Source: Gemmatimonadaceae bacterium (GTDB taxonomy: Bacteria; Gemmatimonadota; Gemmatimonadetes; Gemmatimonadales; Gemmatimonadaceae). From it: 64,000 nucleotides of DNA. Under the pieces are notes generated by a model. The model saw only the letters and a list, made by a program, of their open reading frames with translations, was not told the origin of the DNA and made no database searches. The stretch is taken from positions 26,268 to 90,267 of the forward strand of contig JAICWO010000019.1 in the NCBI GenBank assembly GCA_025934775.1. The letters are read 5' to 3'. Below are positions 1-9,290 of this stretch, piece by piece (position 1 is the first letter of the stretch; each line of letters begins with the position of its first letter). Made by a program: the position numbers and the translations under genes.

Positions 1-406
1 GCTCCGTCGAGGAGCCCATCGCGAATTCGTCCATGTTCGACTTGGCGACAATCACCGCGCCGGCATCGCGCAGGCGGCGGACGGCGGTCGCCTGATACGG
101 GCTCACGTAGCCCTCGAGGATGCGCGATCCGCACGACGTGGGCATGACCGTCGTCGCGATGTTGTCCTTGACGACGACGGGAACGCCGGCGAGCGGAACG
201 CGGCCGCCGTCCGCGACACGGTCGGCGACGGCGTCCGCCTGCCGGCGGGTGTCATGATCATCCTGGTATAACAGAATGTTCAACTCTTCCCGGCCGGCCT
301 TCGCGGCGCGCGCGCGATCGAGCGCGTCGGCGGCGGCCCGCGCGGGCGTGAGCTCGCCGCGCGCGATCGCGTCGCGGAGCACGGCCGCGGTCCACGGAGC
401 GGTCAC
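1..406 (-). CDS. gatA: Aspartyl/glutamyl-tRNA amidotransferase subunit A (5' part)
   Basis: This is the amidase subunit of GatCAB, which turns Glu-tRNA(Gln) or Asp-tRNA(Asn) into the amide form and releases the ammonia used. Only the first 135 codons lie in the window; the gene runs off the left edge. The visible part has the catalytic lysine region (VVVKDNIAT), then [28 protein letters not shown], all typical of the amidase fold. The Ser-cisSer-Lys serines lie beyond the edge. The start is GTG at 406, which overlaps the gatC stop as GTGA, so the two are translationally coupled. gatB is not in the window. The identification is firm; only the exact start rests on the overlap argument. Confidence 0.93.
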   Translation of the reverse strand, partial: MTAPWTAAVLRDAIARGELTPARAAADALDRARAAKAGREELNILLYQDDHDTRRQADAVADRVADGGRVPLAGVPVVVKDNIATTVMPTSCGSRILEGYVSPYQATAVRRLRDAGAVIVAKSNMDEFAMGSSTE

Positions 407-711
407 GCTTCCTCCGGATCCTCGTGTGTCGAGAGCCGCGGCACGAGGAAGAAGCCGTCGCGCATCCGCGGGGCGAACGATTCCCGGTCGCGCGCGAGCG
501 GAATCGGCGGCCCTTCGTCCGGGCGGAGCGGCATGCCGGCCGCGCCCACGCCGGCGACGCCCTCGAGGCCGCTCGTATCGACACTCGATAGGACGTCCAT
601 GTGCCTCAGGATCGTATTCAGCTCCGCGACGAGCGCGCGCGCGCGTTCCTCGGTGAGGCCGAGCCGCGCGAGCGCCGCGATGTGGCGCACGTCGTCGAGC
701 GTGACGCTCAT
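403..711 (-). CDS. gatC: Aspartyl/glutamyl-tRNA amidotransferase subunit C
   Basis: This small subunit (102 residues, the usual size) stabilises GatA against GatB in the tRNA-dependent amidotransferase. The N-terminus [20 protein letters not shown] is the classic GatC helix, followed by [21 protein letters not shown] and a C-terminal [10 protein letters not shown], matching the conserved extended segment that wraps GatA. Its ATG overlaps the stop of pcrA (ATGA) and its stop overlaps the GTG of gatA, so pcrA-gatC-gatA is one coupled transcription unit. Nothing unusual in composition. Confidence 0.95.
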   Translation of the reverse strand: MSVTLDDVRHIAALARLGLTEERARALVAELNTILRHMDVLSSVDTSGLEGVAGVGAAGMPLRPDEGPPIPLARDRESFAPRMRDGFFLVPRLSTHEDPEEA

Positions 712-3044
712 TCGTCGCCGGCGCGCTCGAGGTTGGCCTGCGCGATGACGAGCGTCTTGCGGCCGATCGTCTCGTCGTCGAAGTCGACCTTCACCTTGGC
801 GTCGCGCCCGTTGCCCGCGAGCTCGGCAATGGTCCCCGATCCGAATTTGCGATGCTTCACGCGGGCGCCGGGGACGAAGACCGGCGCGTCCTGCGATTCA
901 TCTTCCGCCGCGCGGTGCGCGCCGAATCCGACGACGGGCGAGCCGGGCCGGCGCTCGGCCGCCGACGGCCGCGATACGATGTCGTCGAAGTCGCGCTCGA
1001 CACGCGACGCGCGCCCGTACGAACGGCCATACGACGCGAAGTCGCTGCCGGCGCGCATCACGCTGCGGCCGGAGCTTCGAACCTTGATCGTGCTGCGCTT
1101 CTCGGCGAGCGACTCCGGAACCGCGTCGAGAAAACTCGATGGCCGGGACGCGAGCAGCTCGCCGTTGCGGCGGCGCTCTTCAGCGTACGTGAGATAGAGT
1201 TTGCGCTCCGCGCGCGTGATGCCGACGTACAAGAGCCGGCGCTCTTCCTCGAGCAGCGCCGGATCGTCATAGGCCTTCGCGAGCGGAAAGAGCCCGTCCT
1301 CGAGCCCCGTGATGAAGACGAGCGGAAACTCGAGTCCCTTGGCGTTGTGCAGCGTCATCAGCGTCACCGCGTCCGATTCGCCGTCCGCCGCCTGCCCTTC
1401 GCTCACGAGCATGGCGCGCTGCAGAAAATGGTCGAGCGGTCGAAGACCGACCTCGCCCAACTCGTCGGCCACCAGCTCCGCCGCGCCGGTAATCAGCTCG
1501 CGCACGTTGTCCAACCGCTCGGCGCTCTCCGGCCCTTCCGCCTTGAGGTAATCGCCGTAGCGAATCGACTCGACCAGCTCGCGGAGCAGCTCATCCACCG
1601 CGGCTTCGCTCGCGCGGTCGCGCAATTTCTTGATCAGTTGGACGAATTCGCCGAGCGCCACGCGCGCGGCCGCGCGCATCGTGCTCACGATGTCCGCGAT
1701 CTGCGCGCCTTCGAACATCGGCAGCGCACGAGCGCGCGAGAGCTCGGCGAGCTGCTCGACCGTCGTCTCACCCAAGCCGCGGCGCGGGACGCCGATCGCG
1801 CGGCGGAACGCCTCGTCGTCGGCCGGGTTGGCGATCAGCTTGAGGTACGCCATGAGGTCGCGGATCTCGCGCCGGTCGTAGAAGCGCACCGCGCCAATCA
1901 ACCGATATGGGACCGCGTGCCGGCGCAGCGCTTCCTCGAGGGCCCGGCTCTGCGCGTTGGTGCGATAGAGCACTGCGACGTCGTTCAGCATCACCGATGC
2001 CGACGCACTCCGCCGCGCCATCAGCTCGCCGACGACGAAGTCGGCCTCGTCGCGCTCGTCGAGCGCGCGCACGACGGTCGGCCGCTCGCCGCCCGAGTGC
2101 GTGGCGCGGAGCGTCTTGCCCATGCGGCTCGTGTTGGCCGCGATCACGACGTTGGCGAGATCGAGAATCGGCGGCAGCGAGCGATAGTTCTCCTCGAGCC
2201 GCACGACGGCGGCGTCGGGGAAATCCTTCGTGAAATCGAGGATGTTCCGGATATCGGCGCCGCGCCAGCCGTAGATCGACTGATCGTCGTCGCCGACGAC
2301 GCAGACGTTCCCGTGCTCGCCGCCCAGGAGCTTGATCAGCGCGTACTGCGCGCGATTCGTATCCTGATATTCATCAACTAGTATGTAGCGGAATCGGTCG
2401 CGGTAGCTCGCGAGCTTGTCGGCGTGCTGCTGGAGCATGCGCACGGGCAGCACGAGCAGGTCGTCGAAATCCACGGCGTTCGCGCGCTCGAGCGCCTCGG
2501 CCAGCGACCGGTAGACGGGCGCGACGGCCTTGGTGAACGGATCCATCGCGAGGCGTTCGTACTCCGCGGGCGAGACGAGGGCGTTCTTCGCGTCCGAGAT
2601 CGCCGACTGCACCGCGCGCGGCGTGAACTGCTTTGGCGAGAGGCCGTGCTGCTCCATGAGCCGCTTGATCACGCTGAGCGAGTCGTCCTGATCGTAGATC
2701 GTGAACGCGGGCGTGCGCCCGACCAGATGCGCCGAGCCGCGCAGCATCCGCGCGCCGATCGCGTGAAACGTTCCGACCCACATCCCCGACGGCTCGGCGC
2801 CGAGCAGCCGGCCGATGCGATCGCGCATCTCCCCGGCGGCTTTGTTGGTGAACGTCACCGCGAGAATCCGGCGCGGATCGACGCCTTCGATGTCGATCAA
2901 TCGCGCGATGCGCGTCGTCAACACGCGCGTCTTTCCCGACCCGGCGCCCGCGAGCACCAGCAGCGGCCCGTTCACGTGCAGCACGGCTTCCCGCTGCGCC
3001 GGATTGAGGCCGGCGGTCAACTTCTCTTCGAGCAGCATCGACAT
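708..3044 (-). CDS. pcrA: UvrD/PcrA-type superfamily 1 DNA helicase
   Basis: This is a 3'-5' DNA helicase acting in repair and in removing proteins or structures from DNA. The 778-residue protein has all SF1A motifs in order: Walker A GAGSGKT near residue 36, Walker B DEYQDTN, motif [17 protein letters not shown], motif IV LEENYRS, motif [21 protein letters not shown] and motif [19 protein letters not shown]. The C-terminal end (about residue 710 on) carries [16 protein letters not shown], the Tudor-like tail found in PcrA that binds RNA polymerase. The chosen ATG (3044) overlaps the histidine kinase stop as TGATG; a GTG one codon upstream is also possible. It is coupled to gatC downstream. 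Confidence 0.93.
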   Translation of the reverse strand: MSMLLEEKLTAGLNPAQREAVLHVNGPLLVLAGAGSGKTRVLTTRIARLIDIEGVDPRRILAVTFTNKAAGEMRDRIGRLLGAEPSGMWVGTFHAIGARMLRGSAHLVGRTPAFTIYDQDDSLSVIKRLMEQHGLSPKQFTPRAVQSAISDAKNALVSPAEYERLAMDPFTKAVAPVYRSLAEALERANAVDFDDLLVLPVRMLQQHADKLASYRDRFRYILVDEYQDTNRAQYALIKLLGGEHGNVCVVGDDDQSIYGWRGADIRNILDFTKDFPDAAVVRLEENYRSLPPILDLANVVIAANTSRMGKTLRATHSGGERPTVVRALDERDEADFVVGELMARRSASASVMLNDVAVLYRTNAQSRALEEALRRHAVPYRLIGAVRFYDRREIRDLMAYLKLIANPADDEAFRRAIGVPRRGLGETTVEQLAELSRARALPMFEGAQIADIVSTMRAAARVALGEFVQLIKKLRDRASEAAVDELLRELVESIRYGDYLKAEGPESAERLDNVRELITGAAELVADELGEVGLRPLDHFLQRAMLVSEGQAADGESDAVTLMTLHNAKGLEFPLVFITGLEDGLFPLAKAYDDPALLEEERRLLYVGITRAERKLYLTYAEERRRNGELLASRPSSFLDAVPESLAEKRSTIKVRSSGRSVMRAGSDFASYGRSYGRASRVERDFDDIVSRPSAAERRPGSPVVGFGAHRAAEDESQDAPVFVPGARVKHRKFGSGTIAELAGNGRDAKVKVDFDDETIGRKTLVIAQANLERAGDE

Positions 3045-4201
3045 CACTGAAGATTAATCTCGAACGTCGCGCCTCGCTCCGTCGGCGCGAGCACGAGCTT
3101 GCCGCCGTGATTCTCTTCGACGATGCGCTTGGCGAGCGACAGGCCGATGCCCCACCCGCTCTTCTTGGTCGAGAAGCCGGGCTCGAACACGCGCGCGCGC
3201 AACTCGCGCGGAATGCCCGGACCGTCGTCGGCGACCCGAATCACGACGCCGCGCTCGGCGCGCGACACCGCCGAGAGCCGCACGTGACCGCCGCGGCCGG
3301 CGAGGGCGTCGATCGCGTTCTTCGTCAACACCTCGATCGCCCATTCGATGAGCACCGCATCGCCGCGAACCACGGGGAGGTTGGGCTCGATCGTGGAATC
3401 AATCGCGATGGTGTTGGCGAGCGTCGGCACGCGCGCCTGGAAGTATCGCGTGACCGCCTGCACGATCGCGCCGACATCGATCTCGTCGGCTTTTGGTTCG
3501 CGGCCGATGCGCTCGAATCGATGCGCGACCCGATCGAGGCGATCGAGGTCGCCGCGCATGTGCGCGATCGCCGCCTGCGACGACGGCTCGGTTGCGTTCT
3601 CCTCGAGCAGCTCGATCCATCCGCCGAGACTCGAGAGCGGCGTTCCAAGCTGGTGCGCGGACTCGCGGGCCATGCCGGCCCACAACCGCTCGCGCGCCGC
3701 GTTGCCGCGCGTCCGAATGATGTAGAGGCCCGCGAGCAACAGGATGATCGCGGTCACGGCCTGCAACACGGGAATGATGCGGAGACCGCGCACGACGCGC
3801 GTGTCGCCGTAGAAGATCTTGCCGATCAGCGGATCGACGATCGGCTTGTGCTCCGCCGCCAGCACGGCGACGTAGTCGCGCACGCGCGGATCGTCGTTGG
3901 AGACCGGATGCCCGGGATCGTCGAACGGCAGATTGGCGTGGCCCGCGGGCACGCCGTGGATGTCCGTCCAGATGAGCGGCACGCCCTGATCGGTGATGCT
4001 CTTGGAGAGCGAGAGCAGCGACTGGTCCTGCGCGCCGGGGGTGGTGTCGGCGAACGTGCGGTAGACCCGGGCGAACATCTGACTCGAGATCTGCGCATCG
4101 TGTTGCAGATCGACCACGACCCGCTGCGTGTACCAGACGTACGAGCCGAGCAGCAGCAGAATGAGAGTGGCGACCAGCAACTCGGGCGTGCCGCGTCGCA
4201 T
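3044..4201 (-). CDS. Membrane-bound sensor histidine kinase
   Basis: This is a 385-residue two-component sensor kinase. It has an N-terminal transmembrane helix (about residues 7-24), an extracytoplasmic sensor of about 115 residues, a second helix (about 143-162), and then the kinase core directly, with no HAMP or PAS domain visible. The H-box is ESAHQLGTPLSS with His at about 183; this HQLGTPLS variant of HExRTPL occurs in a subset of kinases. The N-box is LTKNAIDAL, G1 is VADDGPGIP and G2 is KKSGWGIGLSLAKRIVEE. There is no response regulator beside it, so its partner is elsewhere. Its stop overlaps the pcrA start, and it lies 6 bases after serS. The signal it senses cannot be read from the sequence. 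Confidence 0.88.
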   Translation of the reverse strand: MRRGTPELLVATLILLLLGSYVWYTQRVVVDLQHDAQISSQMFARVYRTFADTTPGAQDQSLLSLSKSITDQGVPLIWTDIHGVPAGHANLPFDDPGHPVSNDDPRVRDYVAVLAAEHKPIVDPLIGKIFYGDTRVVRGLRIIPVLQAVTAIILLLAGLYIIRTRGNAARERLWAGMARESAHQLGTPLSSLGGWIELLEENATEPSSQAAIAHMRGDLDRLDRVAHRFERIGREPKADEIDVGAIVQAVTRYFQARVPTLANTIAIDSTIEPNLPVVRGDAVLIEWAIEVLTKNAIDALAGRGGHVRLSAVSRAERGVVIRVADDGPGIPRELRARVFEPGFSTKKSGWGIGLSLAKRIVEENHGGKLVLAPTERGATFEINLQ

Positions 4202-4207
4202 GGTCGA

Positions 4208-5482
4208 TCAGCGCAGAACGTCGGTGCCGAGATACGGCCGAAGCACGTCGGGGACGTTCACCGTCCCATCAGCATTCTGGTAATGCTCGAGGAGGCACGC
4301 GATCGTGCGCGGAAAGGCGAGCGCGGAGCCGTTCAGCGTGTGCACGAACCGCGGCTTCTCGCCCTTGGCCGGCCGATAGCGAATGTTGGCGCGACGCGCC
4401 TGGTAGTCGGTGAAATTGCTGCACGACGACACCTCGAGCCACGCGCCGACGCCGGGCGCCCACGCCTCGAGATCGTACGTCTTGGCGGAGCTGAACCCCG
4501 TGTCGCCCGCCGCGAGCAGCTTGCGACGATATGGAATACCGAGACGCTCGAGCATCGTTTCCGCGTGACGCGTGAGCAGCTCGTGCTGCTCCGCCGACTG
4601 CTCCGGCGCGGCGTACCGCACGAGCTCCACCTTGTCGAATTCGTGGGTGCGCAGAATGCCGCGCGTGTCCTTGCCCGCCGACCCCGCCTCGCGCCGGAAG
4701 CACGCGCTGTAGGCCACGAACGCCATCGGCATCGCATCGGGATCGACGATCTCGTCGCGATACAGATTCGTCACCGGTACTTCAGCGGTGGGAATGAGAA
4801 AGAGGTCGTCGGTGCGCGTGGCGTACGCGTCGTCCTCGAACTTTGGGAGCTGCCCCGTGCCGGTCATCGTCGCGCGATTCACGAGCAGCGGCGGCCAGAC
4901 TTCCTCGTAGCCGTGCTCGTCGCGATGGCTGTCGATGAAGAAGTTCATCAGCGCGCGCACGAGCCGCGCGCCGCCTTTGCGGTAAACGACGAAGCCCGAT
5001 CCCGAGATCTTGGCCGCCCGCTCGAGATCGAACAACCCGAGATGCGAGGCGATTTCCCAGTGCGGCTTCACGCCGTCGCTCGGCCGCGGCGTTCCCCACT
5101 CTTTCACGATGACGTTGTTTGACTCGTCCCCGGCCGGAACGTCGGGCAGCGTCACGTTGGGAATTTCGAGCAGCACGCTGTGCAGCGCGTCTTCGGTGCT
5201 CGCGAGCTCCTGCTCGAGCCGCGCGATCTCATCGCCAAGCGCGCGCCCTTCGGCGATCAGCTCGTCGGCATCTTCCTTGGCGCGTTTGCGCCTGGCGACT
5301 TCCTGCGAGTTCGCGTTGCGCTGCGCTTTGCGCTCCTCGACCGCCTGGATCAGCGCTCGGCGATCAGCCTCGAGCGACTCGCCGCGGTCGACCGTCGGAG
5401 CGAGTGTGTCGAGCACGCCGCGACGCTGCAGTCCCTCGCGCAGCCACTCGGCCTGGTCGCGAAGCACGCGAAGGTCGTGCAC
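4208..5482 (-). CDS. serS: Seryl-tRNA synthetase
   Basis: This class II synthetase charges tRNA-Ser. The 424-residue protein has the N-terminal coiled-coil tRNA-binding arm (about residues 30-105, rich in Arg, Glu and Lys). Motif 2 is visible as YSACFRREAGSAGKDTRGIL, followed by RTHEFDKVELV, and motif 3 as NGSALAFPRTIACLLEHYQ. IPTAEVPVTNLYRDEI lies in the catalytic core. The start is GTG (5482), followed by His-Asp-Leu-Arg. Three bases separate it from the lipoprotein gene upstream and six from the kinase gene downstream, so it is part of one operon. Two tRNA-Ser genes lie far away at 60.7-60.9 kb. Confidence 0.97.
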   Translation of the reverse strand: MHDLRVLRDQAEWLREGLQRRGVLDTLAPTVDRGESLEADRRALIQAVEERKAQRNANSQEVARRKRAKEDADELIAEGRALGDEIARLEQELASTEDALHSVLLEIPNVTLPDVPAGDESNNVIVKEWGTPRPSDGVKPHWEIASHLGLFDLERAAKISGSGFVVYRKGGARLVRALMNFFIDSHRDEHGYEEVWPPLLVNRATMTGTGQLPKFEDDAYATRTDDLFLIPTAEVPVTNLYRDEIVDPDAMPMAFVAYSACFRREAGSAGKDTRGILRTHEFDKVELVRYAAPEQSAEQHELLTRHAETMLERLGIPYRRKLLAAGDTGFSSAKTYDLEAWAPGVGAWLEVSSCSNFTDYQARRANIRYRPAKGEKPRFVHTLNGSALAFPRTIACLLEHYQNADGTVNVPDVLRPYLGTDVLR

Positions 5483-5485
5483 GGA

Positions 5486-6079
5486 TCAGTCCTTGGGAAT
5501 GCCCGACGCGAACGAGCGGAACCCGCAATTCGGATCGACCGTGTAGCGCACCTTCATCTGACGCGATGTCGGATCAATCGCGGTGACGACGATCTTGGCG
5601 TACAACGTGGAACCGGTGAGCGACACGCCGCACGCATTCACGTCCTGGCTTCGCACGAGCACGAGGACGTTCGGCTTGGTCACGAGCGCCGTGTCCGCGC
5701 GATAGCCATTCCCCGGCGCGCGCTGGAGTTCGTCGAAGGTCGCGGTGCTGGTCTGCAATCCAACGGAGTGGGTCGACGCGAGACCGCTCGCGATCGTTGC
5801 CACGGGACGGTAGACCACGTTCCCCGCCGAGTCGATGTCGAACGCGACGTCGAAGAGGAAATTGGCATCGGCGGCGAGGAGCGATCCGCTGAAGACGTGC
5901 AGCGAGGTGGGCGCGCCGGGCGGCGCACCATTGATCGCGTACACGACGCCGCTGTCGGACACCGTGGGGAGCGATGCAGGGACGCCGGTAAAATCGCCGC
6001 AGGCCGCCACGGCAATGGTCAGCGTCGCGGCGAGGAGCGCGATGAAACGCGGCTTCGAGCCAGTGAATTTCGTGATCAT
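5486..6079 (-). CDS. Putative lipoprotein of unknown function
   Basis: I do not recognise this protein family. The 197-residue product begins MITKFTGSKPRFIALLAATL and continues into AVAACGDF, a signal peptide with a lipobox (AVAAC) that predicts a lipid-anchored protein with its mature N-terminus at Cys. The rest is rich in Val, Thr, Ser and Ala and looks like beta structure; a Cys occurs at VNACGVSL and another near the end (DPNCGFRSF). An ATG 14 codons upstream (6121) would spoil the signal peptide, so the internal ATG is preferred. It is the first gene of the leftward serS operon and is divergent from the roadblock gene. Confidence 0.6.
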   Translation of the reverse strand: MITKFTGSKPRFIALLAATLTIAVAACGDFTGVPASLPTVSDSGVVYAINGAPPGAPTSLHVFSGSLLAADANFLFDVAFDIDSAGNVVYRPVATIASGLASTHSVGLQTSTATFDELQRAPGNGYRADTALVTKPNVLVLVRSQDVNACGVSLTGSTLYAKIVVTAIDPTSRQMKVRYTVDPNCGFRSFASGIPKD

Positions 6080-6204
6080 GTCGGGGAGCTCAAGGGCGAA
6101 GAATACGCCAGCGTGTGACATTCTTCAAGCGATTGCGGTCGCTTGACTTCCATTATGTGTAGCTCTAGCTTCGCCACGACTTCGCGGGGGAGCTTTAGAG
6201 CTGG

Positions 6205-6558
6205 ATGCCGAGCATTCGTGATCTGGTCGCCGCCATTCGGCAGCGCGAGGGAGTTGACGCCGCCATCGTACTCGGACGCGATGGGCTGTTGATCGACAGC
6301 CAGCTCGGACCAGGCCTCGATCCGGACGACGTCGCAGCGCGCATCCCGGCGATCATCGGTCCGGCGGACGAGCTCGGAGCCGCGACGGGACGCGGCGAGC
6401 TGCTCACCGCAGTGCTCGAGCACAGGAACGGCCTCGCGATCGTCTCCGTGCTCTCGCCCGAAGCGATCCTGCTCGTGCTCGTCACGCCGCGGGCCAATAT
6501 CGGCCAACTGCTGTTCGAGCTTCGCCGCAACCGCGAGCACATCGCGGCTCTCGTCTGA
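6205..6558 (+). CDS. Roadblock/LC7 domain protein
   Basis: This 117-residue single-domain protein has the roadblock/LC7 pattern: an N-terminal helix PSIRDLVAAIRQREGVDAA, a strand AIVLGRDGLLIDS, a central helix with DVAARIPAIIG, then paired strands LLTAVLEHRNGLAIVSVLS and AILLVLVTPRANIGQLLFEL. Bacterial members (MglB-like) bind or regulate small Ras-like GTPases and control polarity or motility, but no GTPase gene is next to it here. It sits 6 bases upstream of a single-domain response regulator and leads the operon to manC and a sugar nucleotidyltransferase, suggesting a switch tied to surface polysaccharide or cell polarity (inference). Confidence 0.8.
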   Translation: MPSIRDLVAAIRQREGVDAAIVLGRDGLLIDSQLGPGLDPDDVAARIPAIIGPADELGAATGRGELLTAVLEHRNGLAIVSVLSPEAILLVLVTPRANIGQLLFELRRNREHIAALV

Positions 6559-6564
6559 TCGCAC

Positions 6565-6981
6565 GTGCCAAATCCGAATTCGGCGTGCCACGTGCTCGTC
6601 GCCGACGACGAACCGCACATCGGGCGCATCATCAAGATGAAGCTCGAGCAGGGCCCATTCCGCGTCACGCTCGCCTATGATGGACGCGAAGCGCTCCAGG
6701 TGCTCGAGCGCGAGTCGGACATCTGCCTCGTGCTGCTCGATCTCATGATGCCGCATCTGAGCGGCCTCGACGTGCTCGCCGCGATGCGCGGCGATCCGCG
6801 CTGGCGCGAGCTGCCGTGCATCATTCTCACCGCGGCCGGTCAGGAGCAGCAACACACGAGCGCGATGGATCTCGGCGCCAACGACTTTCTCACGAAGCCG
6901 TTCAGCCCCAAGCGCCTGTACGCGCGCGCGGCCGAGCTGGTCGGCATCGCGATCGACGAACACGGCGGCGACGCCGCATGA
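6565..6981 (+). CDS. Single-domain response regulator
   Basis: This is a receiver (CheY-like) domain of 138 residues with no output domain. The acidic pocket DDE is in VLVADDEPHIG, the phospho-acceptor Asp is in VLLDLMMPHLSG, the Thr is in IILTAAG and the conserved Lys is in DFLTKPFSP. It starts with GTG 6 bases after the roadblock stop, and its TGA overlaps the manC ATG (ATGA), so the three are co-expressed. Without an output domain it must act by protein contact, perhaps with the roadblock protein or in a phosphorelay. Its cognate kinase is not apparent nearby. Confidence 0.88.
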   Translation: MPNPNSACHVLVADDEPHIGRIIKMKLEQGPFRVTLAYDGREALQVLERESDICLVLLDLMMPHLSGLDVLAAMRGDPRWRELPCIILTAAGQEQQHTSAMDLGANDFLTKPFSPKRLYARAAELVGIAIDEHGGDAA

Positions 6982-8018
6982 GCCGCTGGGCCGTGGTTCT
7001 GGCCGGCGGCGTCGGGTCTCGCTTCTGGCCTCTGAGCACACCCGTACGTCCAAAGCAGCTCCTCCCGTTGGTCACGGCCGAGCCGCTGCTCGCCGATTCG
7101 GTCGCCAGGCTCCTGCCCATGGTGCCCGCCAACCACGTGCTGATACTCACCAACGAGACGTTGGTGCCCGCCATCGCGGCGCTCCTGCCCGACGTGCCGC
7201 GCGAGAACTTGATCGCCGAGCCGCGCGCCGGTGGAACGGCGGCGGCGTTGACGTGGGCCGCGCAGGAGATTGCGCGGCGCGACGGCCCTGACGCGACGAT
7301 GGTCTGCATCCACGCCGATTGGGCAGTGGCGGATGCCGAAGGTTTTCGCCGTTCACTCACGCGCGGCGCGGAGCTGGCCGAGCAGCACCACGTGCTGGTG
7401 ACGGTCGGGGTGGTGCCGACGCGCGCCGATCCAGGGTTCGGCTACATCCAGCCCGGCGACGAGCTCGCGCCGGGTGTACGCCGCGTCGCCCGATTCGTCG
7501 AGAAGCCAGACCGAACGCGCGCCGAGCAGATGCGCGCGGACGGCTATCTGTGGAACTCGGGGATCTTCATCTGGTGCGCCGGCGACTTCCTGGACGAAGT
7601 GCGGCGCCTCACGCCGGAGATCGCGCCGGCGCTGCACGCGCACGCCGACGACATTCGTAGTTTCTTCTCGACCGTGCGACCGGTGTCCGTCGACGTCGGC
7701 GTGCTCGAACGCAGCGATCGTGTGATCGTGCTGCCCGGCGACTTCGGCTGGGACGACGTGGGAACGTGGGGCGCGCTCCGACGCGTGCGGCCGGGCGATC
7801 AGGCGGGCAACGCCGTCCAGGGACACGCGCACGCGGTCGACGCGCGCGGGAACGTCGTGCACGCGCCCACGAGCACGGTGGTGCTGTACGGCGTGTCAGA
7901 CCTGGTGGTGGTCGTGGACGATGGACTCGTGCTCGTGACGACGGTGGACAAGTCCAGTGATTTGAAAACGCTCATGGACGCGCTGCCGCGCGGGGTGCGC
8001 GAGCGCGAGACGGAGTGA
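6978..8018 (+). CDS. manC: Mannose-1-phosphate guanylyltransferase
   Basis: This enzyme makes GDP-mannose from mannose-1-phosphate and GTP, feeding surface polysaccharide and fucose or rhamnose pathways. The 346-residue protein has the signature LAGGVGSRFWPLSTPVRPKQ at its N-terminus (nucleotide-binding loop plus PKQ), HADWAVAD (metal-binding Asp), FGYIQPGDE, VEKPDRTRAEQM and WNSGIFIW. It is the short form, without the phosphomannose isomerase domain of AlgA-type enzymes. The start chosen (ATG 6978) overlaps the response regulator stop. It is followed after 12 bases by another nucleotidyltransferase. Confidence 0.93.
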   Translation: MSRWAVVLAGGVGSRFWPLSTPVRPKQLLPLVTAEPLLADSVARLLPMVPANHVLILTNETLVPAIAALLPDVPRENLIAEPRAGGTAAALTWAAQEIARRDGPDATMVCIHADWAVADAEGFRRSLTRGAELAEQHHVLVTVGVVPTRADPGFGYIQPGDELAPGVRRVARFVEKPDRTRAEQMRADGYLWNSGIFIWCAGDFLDEVRRLTPEIAPALHAHADDIRSFFSTVRPVSVDVGVLERSDRVIVLPGDFGWDDVGTWGALRRVRPGDQAGNAVQGHAHAVDARGNVVHAPTSTVVLYGVSDLVVVVDDGLVLVTTVDKSSDLKTLMDALPRGVRERETE

Positions 8019-8030
8019 CGGAGTGATCGA

Positions 8031-9290
8031 ATGAGCGCGCTCTACCTCTACGACGACGCGCGTGCGCGCACGTTCGAGCCGTTCGCGTCAACGCGGCCCA
8101 TCTCGGAGATGGTGGCCGGGACGGCGCTGATTCGCGAGCGATGGACGACGGCGCTCCAGCCGGGAGCGGGCGACGTGTTCTCGATCGCCGGCGCACGCCA
8201 GCGCGACTTCGACGACGACGGCGCGGCGCGCCCGGCCGAGGGCAGGATCCCGTCCGGCTCGATCGTCGTGAACGCGCGCTGCGTCCCCGCGCTGCCGCGG
8301 GACGTTCGCTCGCTGCAGCAGCGTACGGCGACGTCGACGATGTGGCGCTGCGGCAACCATCTGGCCGCCGTTCGGGTAAAGGAGCCGATCGACGTCGCCG
8401 CGTTCGAGGACGGCTCGATCACACTCGACGAGCTCGCCGCCGGCACCGGCGCCCTGGCGTCGGCCGACGGCTGGTGGCTCGACGAGGTCTGGGATTTCAT
8501 TCGCCTGCTCCCCGAACAACTCACGCGCGACATCGAGGCGTACGGCGCGGTCGACGACCGGCCGGAGCACGCGCGCGCTCTCCCGGCGCACGTGATCGTG
8601 CTCGGCGAGCATCGCGTGATCGTGCACGAGGGCGTAGAGATCGAGCCACACGTCGTGCTCGACGCGAGCGACGGGCCGATCCGCCTCGCGCGCGGCGCGC
8701 ACATTCGCGCGTTCACGCGAATCACCGGCCCGTGCGCGATCGGCCGATCGGTGCAGGTGATGGGCGGCGACATCACGGGCTGCTCGATCGGCGACGTGTG
8801 CAAAGTGCGCGGCGAATTGAGCAACACGATTTTCCTCGGACACGCCAACAAGGGACACGACGGGTTCGTCGGACATTCGTATCTCGGGCGCTGGGTCAAC
8901 CTGGGCGCGAGCACCGTTACGAGCAATCTCAAAAACACCTACGGCACCGTCGCGCTCTGGACGCCGGCTGGGATTCGCGACAGCGGCATGCAGTTCCTCG
9001 GCACGATGTTCGGCGATCACGTGAAGACGGGCATCGGCCTCCGGCTCACGACCGGCACCGTGCTTGGCGCCGGCGCGAACGTCTACGGCAACATGCCGCC
9101 CAAGGTCGTCGCGCCGTTTTCGTGGGGCGATGCACCTCCCTACTCCACGTACCGCGCCGATAAATTCGTCGAGACCGCCGCGCGCATGATGTCGCGGCGC
9201 CATGTCGAGCTGACGGATCGTGCCCGTCGTCACCTCATGTCCGTGCATGCCGGGCGCTGGACCGTGGAGCAGGACGGGGGCGATACGTGA
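8031..9290 (+). CDS. Putative sugar nucleotidyltransferase, GlmU-like, with left-handed beta-helix
   Basis: This 419-residue protein resembles the GlmU-family nucleotidyltransferases in which the N-terminal half is divergent (TFEPFASTRPISEMVAGTAL, then IRERW) and lacks a canonical GGxGTR loop. The C-terminal half (about residues 200-370) is a hexapeptide left-handed beta-helix: ITGPCAIGRSVQVMGGDI, GCSIGDVCKVRGE, GHSYLGRWVNLGASTVTSN. A helix of this type usually carries acyltransferase or trimerisation function. The substrate cannot be told. It lies between manC and an MBL hydrolase whose GTG overlaps its stop. Confidence 0.8.
   Translation: MSALYLYDDARARTFEPFASTRPISEMVAGTALIRERWTTALQPGAGDVFSIAGARQRDFDDDGAARPAEGRIPSGSIVVNARCVPALPRDVRSLQQRTATSTMWRCGNHLAAVRVKEPIDVAAFEDGSITLDELAAGTGALASADGWWLDEVWDFIRLLPEQLTRDIEAYGAVDDRPEHARALPAHVIVLGEHRVIVHEGVEIEPHVVLDASDGPIRLARGAHIRAFTRITGPCAIGRSVQVMGGDITGCSIGDVCKVRGELSNTIFLGHANKGHDGFVGHSYLGRWVNLGASTVTSNLKNTYGTVALWTPAGIRDSGMQFLGTMFGDHVKTGIGLRLTTGTVLGAGANVYGNMPPKVVAPFSWGDAPPYSTYRADKFVETAARMMSRRHVELTDRARRHLMSVHAGRWTVEQDGGDT

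Noticed and set aside
3107..5122. A 671-residue rightward open frame
   Set aside because: It lies across the histidine kinase and serS, both certain leftward genes, and is compositionally a shadow.
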